Source: TMP-86 sp031394735 (lineage in GTDB: Bacteria; Pseudomonadota; Gammaproteobacteria; Steroidobacterales; Steroidobacteraceae). From it: a DNA stretch of 9,916 nt. The translations under genes were made by a program, and so were the position numbers. The notes below the pieces were generated by a model. That model did no database searches. It saw only the letters and a list, made by a program, of their open reading frames with translations, and had not been told where the DNA came from. Below, one piece after another: positions 1 to 7,133 of this stretch (the stretch's first letter is position 1; every line of letters begins with the position of its first letter). The stretch spans positions 1 through 9,916 of the forward strand of contig JANMXI010000063.1 of NCBI GenBank assembly GCA_031394735.1, read 5' to 3'.

Positions 1-1
1 C

Positions 2-499
2 CATGATCGGCGCGGCGATCGCTATCGTGATGACTACGACGTGGGACCCTATGTGGGTCTGAGCCTGGGGCAATTGCGATACAATGAGGAGAGCCTCGAC
101 ACGATTACTCCCGCGGCCGCGATGGTCACCCTGGGTGCACGACTTAGCCCAAATATCGCCATCGAAGGGCGGGTTGGCGGCGGCTTGGGCCGCACCGATG
201 TGAACTCGTACGGCGTGGAGGTGCGCTCACTGTATGCCGGCTACATTAAAGGCATCGTGCCCTTATCACCGGTATTCTCGATCTACGGGCTCGGCGGGGT
301 TGCCGGCGTCAAGGTCAAGCGCGATTTCGGTGAGGAGGAATCTCGCGACAACGGCTTCTCTTACGGCGTCGGCATGGAGTTCGGACTGCCTCGTGGCGCC
401 TCACTCAACGTCGAATATACGCGGCTGGTCACCGGCAACAACCAGGGATATGACTTCAACATCGACATGGCATCGGTCGGCGTGGCGTGGCGGTTTTAG
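2..499 (+). CDS. Outer-membrane beta-barrel (porin-like) protein, 3' part
   Basis: The reading frame is open from the first complete codon at base 2 to a stop at 497-499, giving 165 visible residues with the N-terminus outside the window. A GTG at 41 is an internal Val codon and not a likely start, because coding-like sequence continues upstream. The fragment opens with a short Arg/Asp-rich stretch (HDRRGDRYRDDYDVGPYVG), as often follows a signal peptide. It then alternates short amphipathic beta segments with Gly-rich turns (GLSLG, GGGLGRTD, IYGLGGVAG, FSYGVGMEFGL, LNVEYTRL). It ends in VGVAWRF, where the terminal aromatic Phe is the usual signature recognised by the BAM assembly machinery. 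This pattern is typical of small 8-strand OmpA/OmpW-like barrels placed in the outer membrane. The exact family and any transport or adhesion role cannot be told from this fragment. Confidence 0.8.
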   Translation, partial: HDRRGDRYRDDYDVGPYVGLSLGQLRYNEESLDTITPAAAMVTLGARLSPNIAIEGRVGGGLGRTDVNSYGVEVRSLYAGYIKGIVPLSPVFSIYGLGGVAGVKVKRDFGEEESRDNGFSYGVGMEFGLPRGASLNVEYTRLVTGNNQGYDFNIDMASVGVAWRF

Positions 500-547
500 T
501 CAACGAACGATTCGCACTATGCTGATCGAATGGAACCGGGTGCCGTG

Positions 548-570
548 GCCCGCCGGCCTTCAAGGCGGGT
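548..570. terminator. Possible shared hairpin terminator between convergent genes
   Basis: CCCGCC at 549-554 can pair with GGCGGG at 564-569 across a 9-nt loop, with a possible G-U pair outside. It sits in the 140-bp gap between the convergent barrel gene and AraC-type gene, where a bidirectional terminator is expected. No T-run follows on either strand, so it is at best a weak intrinsic terminator. Confidence 0.25.
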
Positions 571-639
571 TACCCGCTTCGGCCATTTACAAGCGTCCGC
601 AATCGAGAGCGTCGTTTGCAGCGCCGGACGATCGCGTTG

Positions 640-1464
640 TCACGGCCTGCTGGCAGAACGCAGTTCAGGGCGCACAAACATTTCGAGTTGACCGCAAATA
701 GCGGTCGGGCTGTCTCCGGACAGCCGATTAAAATCGTGAACCATATGCATCTGATCGTGATAGCAAAGATCGTGGGCAATATCAGTCCATTGCATCTCCG
801 GCGTCGCCGCTTTGCGTCGTAGGGCAGTCTCGAAGCGGACGATCCGCGCGTACAGCTTGGGCGCGATCCCAATCTCGTGGCGAAATCGGCGTTCAAATTG
901 GCGGATGCCTAATCCCGCTTGAAGAGCAAGCGCGGACACTCGAACACAACCGCTGCTCTGCAGAACCTGCGACGCGGTGTGGGCAATGACCCCGGCGGAT
1001 TCGACCCCCGGGTGTCGCCCGCATAAATATTCGTTCGCGACACGCACACGGTCGCTAAAAGACGAGACGTCACCCAACCGACGTGCAAGTTCGCCAAAGC
1101 TCCGACCGAGAACCGCCTCCCCGTCGAAGTCATTATTGGTCAGCTCCTCTGCTGGGATCGAAAAAAATCTAAAGACCCCAGCGGGCTGGAAGACTATCGT
1201 GAACGCGTCAATTCTTCCATGCATGACTAATTCGACTCTCCGAAAAGTCTGGGCGCCAATGAGAGCGATGGGGTACGCGTTTCTGGTGACTCCCCGATCA
1301 ACCCGACGAACTTCGTACGGCGCACCGAAAGTAAACTCGATCGCTTGCGGGCTTCGAGCAGGAACTGGCTGCATCGCGGTCCTATCGACCATGTGAACTT
1401 CGACCTGATAGTAGTAGCGGATCAGATCGCGCAAGGCGAGTGCGGGTTGAGAGGAGATAATCAC
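640..1464 (-). CDS. AraC/XylS-family transcriptional regulator
   Basis: This 274-residue protein has the size and two-part layout of an AraC-family regulator. Residues 1-110 resemble the DUF6597-type sensor domain: P-x-L-x-x-L-I-R-Y-Y-Y near the start, then PVPARSPQAIEFTFG. Residues 174-254 hold the double helix-turn-helix DNA-binding domain. The first helix-turn-helix covers VSALALQAGLGIRQFERRF, followed by a linker of type IGIAPKLYARIVRFE. The second covers WTDIAHDLCYHDQMHMVHDF and ends in the family's SGDSPT motif. The start is GTG at 1462-1464: an in-frame TGA lies two codons upstream, and the conserved N-terminal motif begins within ten residues of it. The ribosome site is poor (TGAGG only one base away). 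The gene is divergent from the isochorismatase-like gene with 191 bp between starts, so control of that gene is a reasonable inference. The inducer is unknown. Confidence 0.9.
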   Translation of the reverse strand: MIISSQPALALRDLIRYYYQVEVHMVDRTAMQPVPARSPQAIEFTFGAPYEVRRVDRGVTRNAYPIALIGAQTFRRVELVMHGRIDAFTIVFQPAGVFRFFSIPAEELTNNDFDGEAVLGRSFGELARRLGDVSSFSDRVRVANEYLCGRHPGVESAGVIAHTASQVLQSSGCVRVSALALQAGLGIRQFERRFRHEIGIAPKLYARIVRFETALRRKAATPEMQWTDIAHDLCYHDQMHMVHDFNRLSGDSPTAICGQLEMFVRPELRSASRP

Positions 1465-1498
1465 GCCTCACAGCTTACCGCGATCCTCGGGAGCGCGC

Positions 1499-1520
1499 GA
1501 TCGCTGGCGTCCCGGCGATC
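1499..1520. promoter_or_regulatory. Candidate operator: inverted repeat in divergent promoter region
   Basis: GATCGC at 1499-1504 and GCGATC at 1515-1520 form a perfect 6-bp inverted repeat with a 10-bp spacer. It lies 35-56 bp upstream of the AraC-type start and about 136 bp upstream of the hydrolase start. The position suits an autoregulatory operator. GATCG-type words are common in this region, however, and AraC proteins usually bind direct repeats, so the case is weak. Confidence 0.2.
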
Positions 1521-1618
1521 CGGGCGCGCGCCGCATGTCGCATTCTTACTATTGCGGCTTCCTGCCGCCTGCTAGCTTGCTCGCCGCGATCACCAACGTT
1601 TGGGTTTGAGCCGACAGT

Positions 1619-1635
1619 CTGCTGTCCCGCAGCAG
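1619..1635 (+). promoter_or_regulatory. Perfect leader hairpin upstream of the isochorismatase-like gene
   Basis: CTGCTG at 1619-1624 pairs perfectly with CAGCAG at 1630-1635 around a TCCCG loop. It ends 12 bases before the G-rich ribosome site (GGGGG at 1648-1652). If transcribed, it would sit directly upstream of the ribosome footprint and could affect mRNA stability or initiation. There is no U-tract, so it is not a terminator. Function is unknown. Confidence 0.3.
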
Positions 1636-1655
1636 TCTCACATCCGCGGGGGAAA

Positions 1656-2525
1656 ATGATGGAACAAGACACACCGGAGTTATCGCGTCGGCAACTGCTG
1701 GCCGCGTTCACCATGACATCACTGGGTGGGCTCGCGAAGGGGTCAGTCGTCAACGAGGCCGAGAGAGTGACTCGTCTTGGCGTCGACAGGGGAAGCCTCG
1801 TTGTCACATTCAATGCAAAGGTCAGTCGGGATGGTCAACAGACCGCGACGACGCCTATCAGCGTTGACGTTGCTAAGACAGTGGTCATCGTGTGCGACAT
1901 GCAAAATGATTTCGGGGCCAAAGGCGGGATGTTTGACCGCGCTGGAATCGACATCAGCATGATTCAACGGGCCGTCGGCCCGACGGCGAAAGTCCTGGCT
2001 GCAGCTCGCCATGCGGGTATCCAGATCGTCTACCTAAAAATGGCGTTTCGCCCGGATCTGTCGGATCTGGGCGCATCCGACTCCGTAAACCGGGTGCGGC
2101 ACCTTGAGGGATTCAAGGTAGGGCAGGAGGTTCGTGCCCCGGATGGCCGGAAGAGCCGGACTCTGATTCGTGAGAACTGGGGCACCGATATTGTTCCGGA
2201 ACTGACACCGCAGCCCGACGATGTCGTCGTATACAAGCACCGGTTCAGCGGCTTCTACGAAACCGAGTTGGATGCCACACTCAGGAGGATGAAGGCCAAG
2301 CACCTGATTTTCACGGGCTGCACGACCAGCGTCTGCGTGGAGTCAACCATCAGAGACGCGATGTTCAGGGACTATCTGCCGGTGTTGCTCGCGGACTGCA
2401 CGGGCGAACCAATTGGGCACCATTTCCCGAGAACCAATCACGAGGCATCGCTCCTTTCCATCGAGACTCTATTGGGTTGGGTTTCGGTATCGGCAGAATT
2501 CGTGAAGGCTGTTGAAAGCGTGTAG
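1656..2525 (+). CDS. Isochorismatase-family cysteine hydrolase, RutB-like, with Tat-type leader
   Basis: The protein has 289 residues. Residues 74-285 form an isochorismatase-fold amidohydrolase with the full catalytic triad: Asp81 in VIVCDMQNDF, Lys194 in VYKHRFSGF and Cys227 in GCTTSVCVEST. Runs such as DRAGIDIS, KHRFSGFYETELD and VCVESTIRDAMF, plus a C-terminal ETLLGWVS, resemble RutB, the ureidoacrylate amidohydrolase of pyrimidine catabolism. No other rut genes are nearby, so that substrate is not assigned. Residues 9-29 carry SRRQLL followed by a short hydrophobic stretch, a twin-arginine motif, and the catalytic domain begins about 70 residues in. Export to the periplasm is therefore likely but unproven, since I see no clear A-x-A cleavage site. 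ATG codons occur at 1656 and 1659; GGGGG at 1648-1652 spaces better to 1659. The AraC-type regulator is divergent upstream. Confidence 0.88.
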   Translation: MMEQDTPELSRRQLLAAFTMTSLGGLAKGSVVNEAERVTRLGVDRGSLVVTFNAKVSRDGQQTATTPISVDVAKTVVIVCDMQNDFGAKGGMFDRAGIDISMIQRAVGPTAKVLAAARHAGIQIVYLKMAFRPDLSDLGASDSVNRVRHLEGFKVGQEVRAPDGRKSRTLIRENWGTDIVPELTPQPDDVVVYKHRFSGFYETELDATLRRMKAKHLIFTGCTTSVCVESTIRDAMFRDYLPVLLADCTGEPIGHHFPRTNHEASLLSIETLLGWVSVSAEFVKAVESV

Positions 2526-2553
2526 TTGGGCAATCACTGACAGTCGCCGGCGA

Positions 2554-2925
2554 TCAACTCTGCGCCCAATTCAATCCCAATGCACCGATCAATAAAAAGC
2601 CCTCAAGCGCAGCCGTAGCCAGGGCCAGCGAACCCACGGGCCCGTAATTCACGATCGTGAACACACGGTACAGCACGATCGGCAAATACAGCGCGATCGC
2701 GAAGTGAACCCCAACGATGCGCAGATCGGTATGACGCGCAAAAAACGCGAACGCTATCGCAAGTCCCGCCTGAAGCCCGCCGTAGATCACCAGGTACTCG
2801 CTGTGACCGCTGCTGGTCCGCGCGGAGTATCCGCGGCTGGGTGCGCTACTCTCAGGCGCCACCGAGCAACAGATTGCAAAAATCGCATACAGAAACGAAT
2901 TCAAATACAGGTAGGCGGCGTTCAT
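2554..2925 (-). CDS. Small membrane protein, DUF4345-like
   Basis: This 123-residue, very hydrophobic protein has about four predicted membrane segments, near residues 5-22, 45-62, 69-92 and 99-118. The sequence Y-L-x-L-N-x-x-L-Y near the start, then a SEYLVIYGGLQAGLA motif and a Y-R-V-F-T-I-V-N-Y-G-P loop, match my recollection of the DUF4345 family, whose function is unknown. I prefer the ATG at 2923-2925, where the conserved part starts. A TTG at 3006 would add 27 polar, unconserved-looking residues. No convincing Shine-Dalgarno sequence precedes the ATG. The gene is convergent with the hydrolase gene, leaving 28 bp that contain the palindrome TCGCCGGCGA at 2544-2553. Its promoter must lie in the 250-bp gap shared with the kinase gene. 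The N-terminal half includes CC and Ser-rich stretches with no catalytic motif. Confidence 0.75.
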   Translation of the reverse strand: MNAAYLYLNSFLYAIFAICCSVAPESSAPSRGYSARTSSGHSEYLVIYGGLQAGLAIAFAFFARHTDLRIVGVHFAIALYLPIVLYRVFTIVNYGPVGSLALATAALEGFLLIGALGLNWAQS

Positions 2926-3175
2926 CGAATGAATTGTTGGATTGCCGGCCGCACTGCGCCGTCGGATGGATAACCCAACCGCTGTTAGCGAACGCGCTCG
3001 TTCCAATGGTAAAAATTACCAACGGTGGCCGACAGATGCGTTGCTTTCAAAAGTGGGAATTCTGTGGCACCTTTTCCCTGATGCCCATACGAGTCGCTTC
3101 ACCCCAAGACCCTGGCGCTACGATGGCATTCGTCAATTCCCATGTTGGGTCCCTTGAGAGTTTGAGGCCGCCTGG

Positions 3176-5755
3176 ATGATCGCAGCAGATTTCAATTCCG
3201 CGTCCGGCGCCGGTTGGGATTGGCGCACCGCGTGGTCATGGCGGCTCACCGCATTGTTGGTGACTTCGATCTTGCTGCTGGCCGCGCTAAGCGTGTGGAC
3301 TGCGCGAAGCGTCGATACGATGAGAGTCGAAGGGGATTGGCTGGCGCACACTGAGCGGGTAAGGCTGCAAATCACACGCGTGATGCAGCTGTTGACCGAT
3401 GCGGAGACAGCCGCCCGCGGATTCGCCTTGACCAAGGACGAACAATTCCTCGAGCCATATCGTGCCTCCAAACCTCAATTGCCTGGAGAAGTCGCCGCTC
3501 TGCGGGGGCTCGTAGCCGACAACATGACGCAGGTCGCCCTGGCATCAGAACTCGATACACTGGTTCAGATCAGGATGAGCCGCATCGACGATCTGATTCT
3601 TCGTACTCGAGATAAGGAGTTCGATGCCGCCCATCCGTATACCCGAGGTCTCGGCAACGCGACGATGGCGGCCGCGCGGTCAGTTGCTACCCAAATGCAA
3701 GCTGAGGAAGGACGCCTGTTGGACGTTCGACGTCAGCGAAGCGTGCTGGCTGCGCGCGATGTCGGTATCGCGCGCTGGATCACCGCCGGATTGAGCATTG
3801 TTTTGTTGCTGTTCATCGCCTTCAGCGCCGCTCGACATGGTGTGCGATTGCGACGAGCTGATCGCACCCTGGTCACAACGCTGCGCAGCGTCGGCGATGC
3901 GGTGATTGCAACGGACCCGGCAGGCGCTGTCTGGTTCATGAACGATGTCGCCACTCAAATGACGGGATGGACCGAAGCGGCGGCGCGCGGACGGCCGCTG
4001 GCGGAAGTCTTCAACATCGTCAATGAATATTCTCGCCAAACGGCGGAAAGTCCGGTCGACAAGGTGCTGCGCGAGGGGACCATCGTGGGTCTCGCCAATC
4101 ACACTGGACTTATCGCGCGCGACGGCTCCGAACGGCCGATCGAGGACTCGGCGGCGCCGATTCTGGACGACGGGAAGTTGATCGGCGTGGTGCTGGTGTT
4201 CCGGGACGCAACCTCCGAGCGCCAATCACAGCGCCTGCTGGAAGAGAGCGAGCGGCGCTTTCGCGCTGCGGTGGACGCCGTGCAGGGCGTCGTGTGGACG
4301 AATTCGGCACAAGGCGAGATGCGCGGCGAGCAACCTGGCTGGGCATCACTGACTGGCCAGCAATTGGAAGACTATCAAGGGTTCGGATGGGCGCGGGCGG
4401 TGCATCCGGAGGACGCGCCAGGCACCACCGAGGCGTGGCTACGCGCCGTGCGCAAACGCTGTGCATTCGTCTACGAGCACCGCGTGCGTCGCGCCGACGG
4501 ACAATGGCGCCATTTTGCCATCCGGGCGATTCCCTTGCTCGATGCCCATGGCAATACCCGTGAATGGGTTGGCGTGCATATCGACGTCACCGAACAGCGC
4601 GCCACCGAATCCGCGCTTCGGGACGTGGACGCGCGCAAAGACGTCTTCCTGGCCACGTTGTCGCACGAACTGCGCAATCCCCTCGCGCCGATCCGCAACG
4701 CTGCGTTGATCCTCGGCAAGGCCGGGCTCGACGCGGAAACCCTGGAACGCAGTCGCGCGATCATCGTGCGCCAGGTCCGGCATATGGCCTCGCTGCTGGA
4801 TGATCTGCTGGACGTGTCGCGCATCACGCGCGGCGTGTTCACCTTGAAGAAGGAATTCGTTCATCTGCAATCCCTCTTGATGGAAGCTGCTCAAACCGTT
4901 CGACCGCTGGCGGACGCGAAGCGGCACACCCTCAACACGCAATGGCCGACGGAGCCGATACGAATCAACGCAGACCCGGTGCGCATCGTGCAGATCGTCA
5001 CCAATCTGTTGACCAACGCCGCGAAATACACGGATCCCGAAGGGCAGATTACGGTGGGCGCGACGGTCGAGGACGGCGGTGTCGTCATCTTCGTGCGCGA
5101 TTCCGGCATCGGCCTGGCGCCGGACGTGCTCAGCGAAGTATTCGATATGTTCTCTCAAGTCGAGCCGAACCAGGAACGAAGTGAAGGCGGACTGGGAATC
5201 GGCTTGGCCTTGTCCAAGGGGTTGGTGGAGTTGCACGGTGGCCACATTGAAGCGCGCAGTGCGGGCCTTGGATCAGGCAGCGAATTCAGGGTTTATCTGC
5301 CGGGCATCCAGGCCGATGCCGGCGATGTGCGCGACAGCGCGGCTGATCCTGCTCAGACGCTGGTTGCGCGCGATCAGCGCACGGTGTTGATCGCCGATGA
5401 CAATCGAGACGGTGCGGAAACCCTCGCGATGTTGTTGAACGCCGCCGGGCATATCGTGTATGTGACCCATACGGGCATTGATGCCTTGGAGTTGGCCGCG
5501 CAGAAGCGCCCTGATGTTGCCGTGCTGGACATCGGAATGCCGGGCTTGAATGGATATGAAGTGGCTCGTCGGATTCGGGGCGAGGATTGGGGCAAGCACA
5601 TCGTGCTCATCGCCGTGACCGGATGGGGTCAGGTGGGTGACAAGAACAATGCCTATGATGCGGGGTTCAATCATCACCTCACCAAGCCCTTTGATGCAGA
5701 GGTGCTCGCAGACATCGTGGCCCCGCCCTTGGATTCAGTGCCGTGCAAGGTCTAA
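3176..5755 (+). CDS. Hybrid sensor histidine kinase (CHASE3-PAS-PAS-HisKA-HATPase-REC)
   Basis: This 859-residue inner-membrane sensor kinase has membrane helices near residues 24-42 and 200-219. They bracket a helical periplasmic CHASE3-type domain of about 150 residues with the motif DAETAARGFALT. Two PAS domains follow, near 230-350 and 358-475, the second with a PAC-like tail (WVGVHIDVTEQ). HisKA carries the phosphoacceptor His497 in LSHELRNPL. The ATPase has the N box (Asn610 and Asn614 in NLLTNAAKYT), the G1 box DSGIGL (642-647) and the G2 box GGLGIGLALS. A C-terminal receiver domain (about 735-848) has Asp741/Asp742, phosphoacceptor Asp785 in VLDIGMPGLNGYE, Thr815 and Lys837, so every key residue is present. 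There is no Hpt or DNA-binding output domain, so a partner elsewhere is likely. ATG 3176 is preceded by GAGG at 3164-3167, 8 nt away. The DoxX-like gene follows 10 bases after the stop. The signal is unknown. Confidence 0.95.
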   Translation: MIAADFNSASGAGWDWRTAWSWRLTALLVTSILLLAALSVWTARSVDTMRVEGDWLAHTERVRLQITRVMQLLTDAETAARGFALTKDEQFLEPYRASKPQLPGEVAALRGLVADNMTQVALASELDTLVQIRMSRIDDLILRTRDKEFDAAHPYTRGLGNATMAAARSVATQMQAEEGRLLDVRRQRSVLAARDVGIARWITAGLSIVLLLFIAFSAARHGVRLRRADRTLVTTLRSVGDAVIATDPAGAVWFMNDVATQMTGWTEAAARGRPLAEVFNIVNEYSRQTAESPVDKVLREGTIVGLANHTGLIARDGSERPIEDSAAPILDDGKLIGVVLVFRDATSERQSQRLLEESERRFRAAVDAVQGVVWTNSAQGEMRGEQPGWASLTGQQLEDYQGFGWARAVHPEDAPGTTEAWLRAVRKRCAFVYEHRVRRADGQWRHFAIRAIPLLDAHGNTREWVGVHIDVTEQRATESALRDVDARKDVFLATLSHELRNPLAPIRNAALILGKAGLDAETLERSRAIIVRQVRHMASLLDDLLDVSRITRGVFTLKKEFVHLQSLLMEAAQTVRPLADAKRHTLNTQWPTEPIRINADPVRIVQIVTNLLTNAAKYTDPEGQITVGATVEDGGVVIFVRDSGIGLAPDVLSEVFDMFSQVEPNQERSEGGLGIGLALSKGLVELHGGHIEARSAGLGSGSEFRVYLPGIQADAGDVRDSAADPAQTLVARDQRTVLIADDNRDGAETLAMLLNAAGHIVYVTHTGIDALELAAQKRPDVAVLDIGMPGLNGYEVARRIRGEDWGKHIVLIAVTGWGQVGDKNNAYDAGFNHHLTKPFDAEVLADIVAPPLDSVPCKV

Positions 5756-5756
5756 T

Positions 5757-5761
5757 GGAGG
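5757..5761 (+). promoter_or_regulatory. Ribosome binding site deciding the DoxX-like start
   Basis: GGAGG begins two bases after the kinase stop codon (5753-5755). It lies 1 nt from the ATG at 5763 and 4 nt from the ATG at 5766, so the second ATG is the workable start. The position suggests that ribosomes finishing the kinase feed initiation of this gene. Confidence 0.6.
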
Positions 5762-5765
5762 CATG

Positions 5766-6176
5766 ATGTCTGCAGGCAAGCGAATTGGTTTGGGCATCGT
5801 GTTTGTGTGGTTCTTTCTGGGCGGCATCGCTCATTTCACTGCCACCGATATGGAAATGCGAATCATGCCGCCCTACATTCCTGCGCCACGCCTGATGGTG
5901 TGGGTGAGCGGCGTCTGCGAGCTGTTGGGCGCGGTCGGGCTCCTGCTCCCAAGAACGCGCCGGGCGGCGGGCATCGGCTTGGTCGCGCTGACGATTGCGG
6001 TAACGCCGGCTAATGTGTACATGCTGCAGCAGGCGGAAGCCTTTCACGTGCCCTATTGGGCCCTGGTGGCGCGACTGCCATTGCAGGTGGGATTGTTGGC
6101 GCTGATCGCTTGGAGCAGTGGGATGTTCGGAAGGACGACCGTCAAGGCGTCGCCCACATCGGCCGCAGCGCGGTGA
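5766..6176 (+). CDS. DoxX-like integral membrane protein
   Basis: This 136-residue protein has four hydrophobic segments, near residues 7-21, 42-62, 67-84 and 97-116, as in DoxX-type proteins. Family-like features are the G-I-A-H-F motif after the first helix, the loop MPPYIPAPRLMVWVSG, then ELLGAVGLLLPRTRRAAG, TPANVYM and the R-L-P-L-Q-V-G-L segment. DoxX-type proteins are small inner-membrane proteins, sometimes linked to thiol redox or quinone chemistry. No catalytic residue is evident here, so the function is open. ATG 5766 is preferred over 5763 for ribosome-site spacing. The gene is almost certainly cotranscribed with the hybrid kinase. Its last 35 bp, encoding the Ala/Ser/Thr-rich hydrophilic tail, overlap the 3' end of the convergent rhomboid gene. 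Confidence 0.85.
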   Translation: MSAGKRIGLGIVFVWFFLGGIAHFTATDMEMRIMPPYIPAPRLMVWVSGVCELLGAVGLLLPRTRRAAGIGLVALTIAVTPANVYMLQQAEAFHVPYWALVARLPLQVGLLALIAWSSGMFGRTTVKASPTSAAAR

Positions 6177-7095
6177 CCCACGCGATCGTGATGACGAGGA
6201 TGGCGGCGGCACCCGCGAGCCACTGAACGCGCGCATGGCGGCTGCGAGGCATCCCGGCGCGGGCGTAAATCCAACCGAGCATGACCCCGGATACGAACCC
6301 CAACAGGTGCCCCAGCACGTCGACGTGTTCGGTGCCCACGCCCAGCAGCGTCAGCAGACATGCGCCGGCGATGAGAGGTGCCCATCGATACATCCACCGT
6401 TCGCGTAGCGTCCACTGACGCCGCCATCCGAATCCGGAGAGCAGGCCGAGCGCGGCGAACACGGCCGTCGATGCACCCACGGCGCGATGATCCGGTGGGG
6501 AGATCAACATCTCCAGATAGTTTCCGAGTGCACCCGCTGCAAGGATGCTGGCCCAGCCCACACCCGGCCCAAACATTGAACTGACGACCGCGCCCACGCC
6601 GACGCCGAACAACAGATTGCTGAGCAGGTGCGCCTGGTCCAGATGCAGCGTCAGCGCAGTAACTGCCCGCCACCCCGCGTGCTCACCGGGCATGCCTTGT
6701 TGCAACGCGCCGACGGACAACCAGTCGATGCCGAATAGTCCGATGCCGGCGCAATAGGCGATCAACAACAGGACCACTGTATAGGCGATCGATCCGACGG
6801 CAGCACCGGCGAATGGCGCCAGCACCGGCGGTTGTTCGCGGCGGATCGTGCGCTCGTGCGCGTAGCGTGTCAGCTCATCGCGGGCCGCGCTTTCAAACTC
6901 CGCGGTCACCGCCAAGGCGTGGAGCGACTCGTGCTCGAGCAGATCATAGGGGATGAATTTGGCTTCGAGCACCAACGCAAATTCAAGGCAGAGTGCGCGC
7001 GGCCCACGCAATACAACGGCGTAGTCCGGCGGATACTCCGGTGTTAACATTTTCTGTTCATCAGTCACGCATCGTGCCGGCGGTTCTTGGTTCAT
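6142..7095 (-). CDS. Rhomboid-family intramembrane serine protease
   Basis: The protein has 317 residues from ATG 7095. Residues 20-82 form a small soluble domain (YAVVLRGPRALCLEFALVLE and following) of the kind often found before bacterial rhomboids. About seven membrane segments follow. Rhomboid marks are the loop GWRAVTALTLHLDQAHLLSNL with His156 and Asn160, the active-site motif GAS at 207-209 (nucleophile Ser209), and the partner His263 in VLGHLLGFVSG. The residue after the Ser is Thr (GASTA) where many homologues have Gly; the dyad is intact, so activity is expected. Rhomboids cleave substrate helices within the membrane. A GTG at 7212 would overlap the methyltransferase by 79 bp and is unlikely; an ATG at 7050 (302 residues) is possible. 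It is third in an operon, 38 bp after the methyltransferase. The substrate is unknown. Confidence 0.9.
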   Translation of the reverse strand: MNQEPPARCVTDEQKMLTPEYPPDYAVVLRGPRALCLEFALVLEAKFIPYDLLEHESLHALAVTAEFESAARDELTRYAHERTIRREQPPVLAPFAGAAVGSIAYTVVLLLIAYCAGIGLFGIDWLSVGALQQGMPGEHAGWRAVTALTLHLDQAHLLSNLLFGVGVGAVVSSMFGPGVGWASILAAGALGNYLEMLISPPDHRAVGASTAVFAALGLLSGFGWRRQWTLRERWMYRWAPLIAGACLLTLLGVGTEHVDVLGHLLGFVSGVMLGWIYARAGMPRSRHARVQWLAGAAAILVITIAWVTALRPMWATP

Positions 7096-7133
7096 TGGGC
7101 CGCCGCCTGTATTTTCAACGCGAACCCCGCCAT

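Noticed and set aside
2544..2553. Palindrome TCGCCGGCGA between convergent genes as a terminator
   Set aside because: It has no loop and no T-run; a 10-bp GC-rich palindrome is not enough.
2990..3003. Small hairpin GAACG-CGCT-CGTTC between the DUF4345-like and kinase genes
   Set aside because: It has only five pairs, no T-run and no clear link to a promoter; it may be chance.
3064..3085. Sigma-54 promoter starting at TGGCAC upstream of the kinase
   Set aside because: No TTGC element lies at the required spacing; the GG-to-GC distance is wrong.
4439..5245. Long open frame on the minus strand inside the kinase gene (268 codons)
   Set aside because: It is antisense to the conserved kinase core with His/Arg/Gln-rich composition typical of a shadow frame in GC-rich DNA, and no domain is recognisable.
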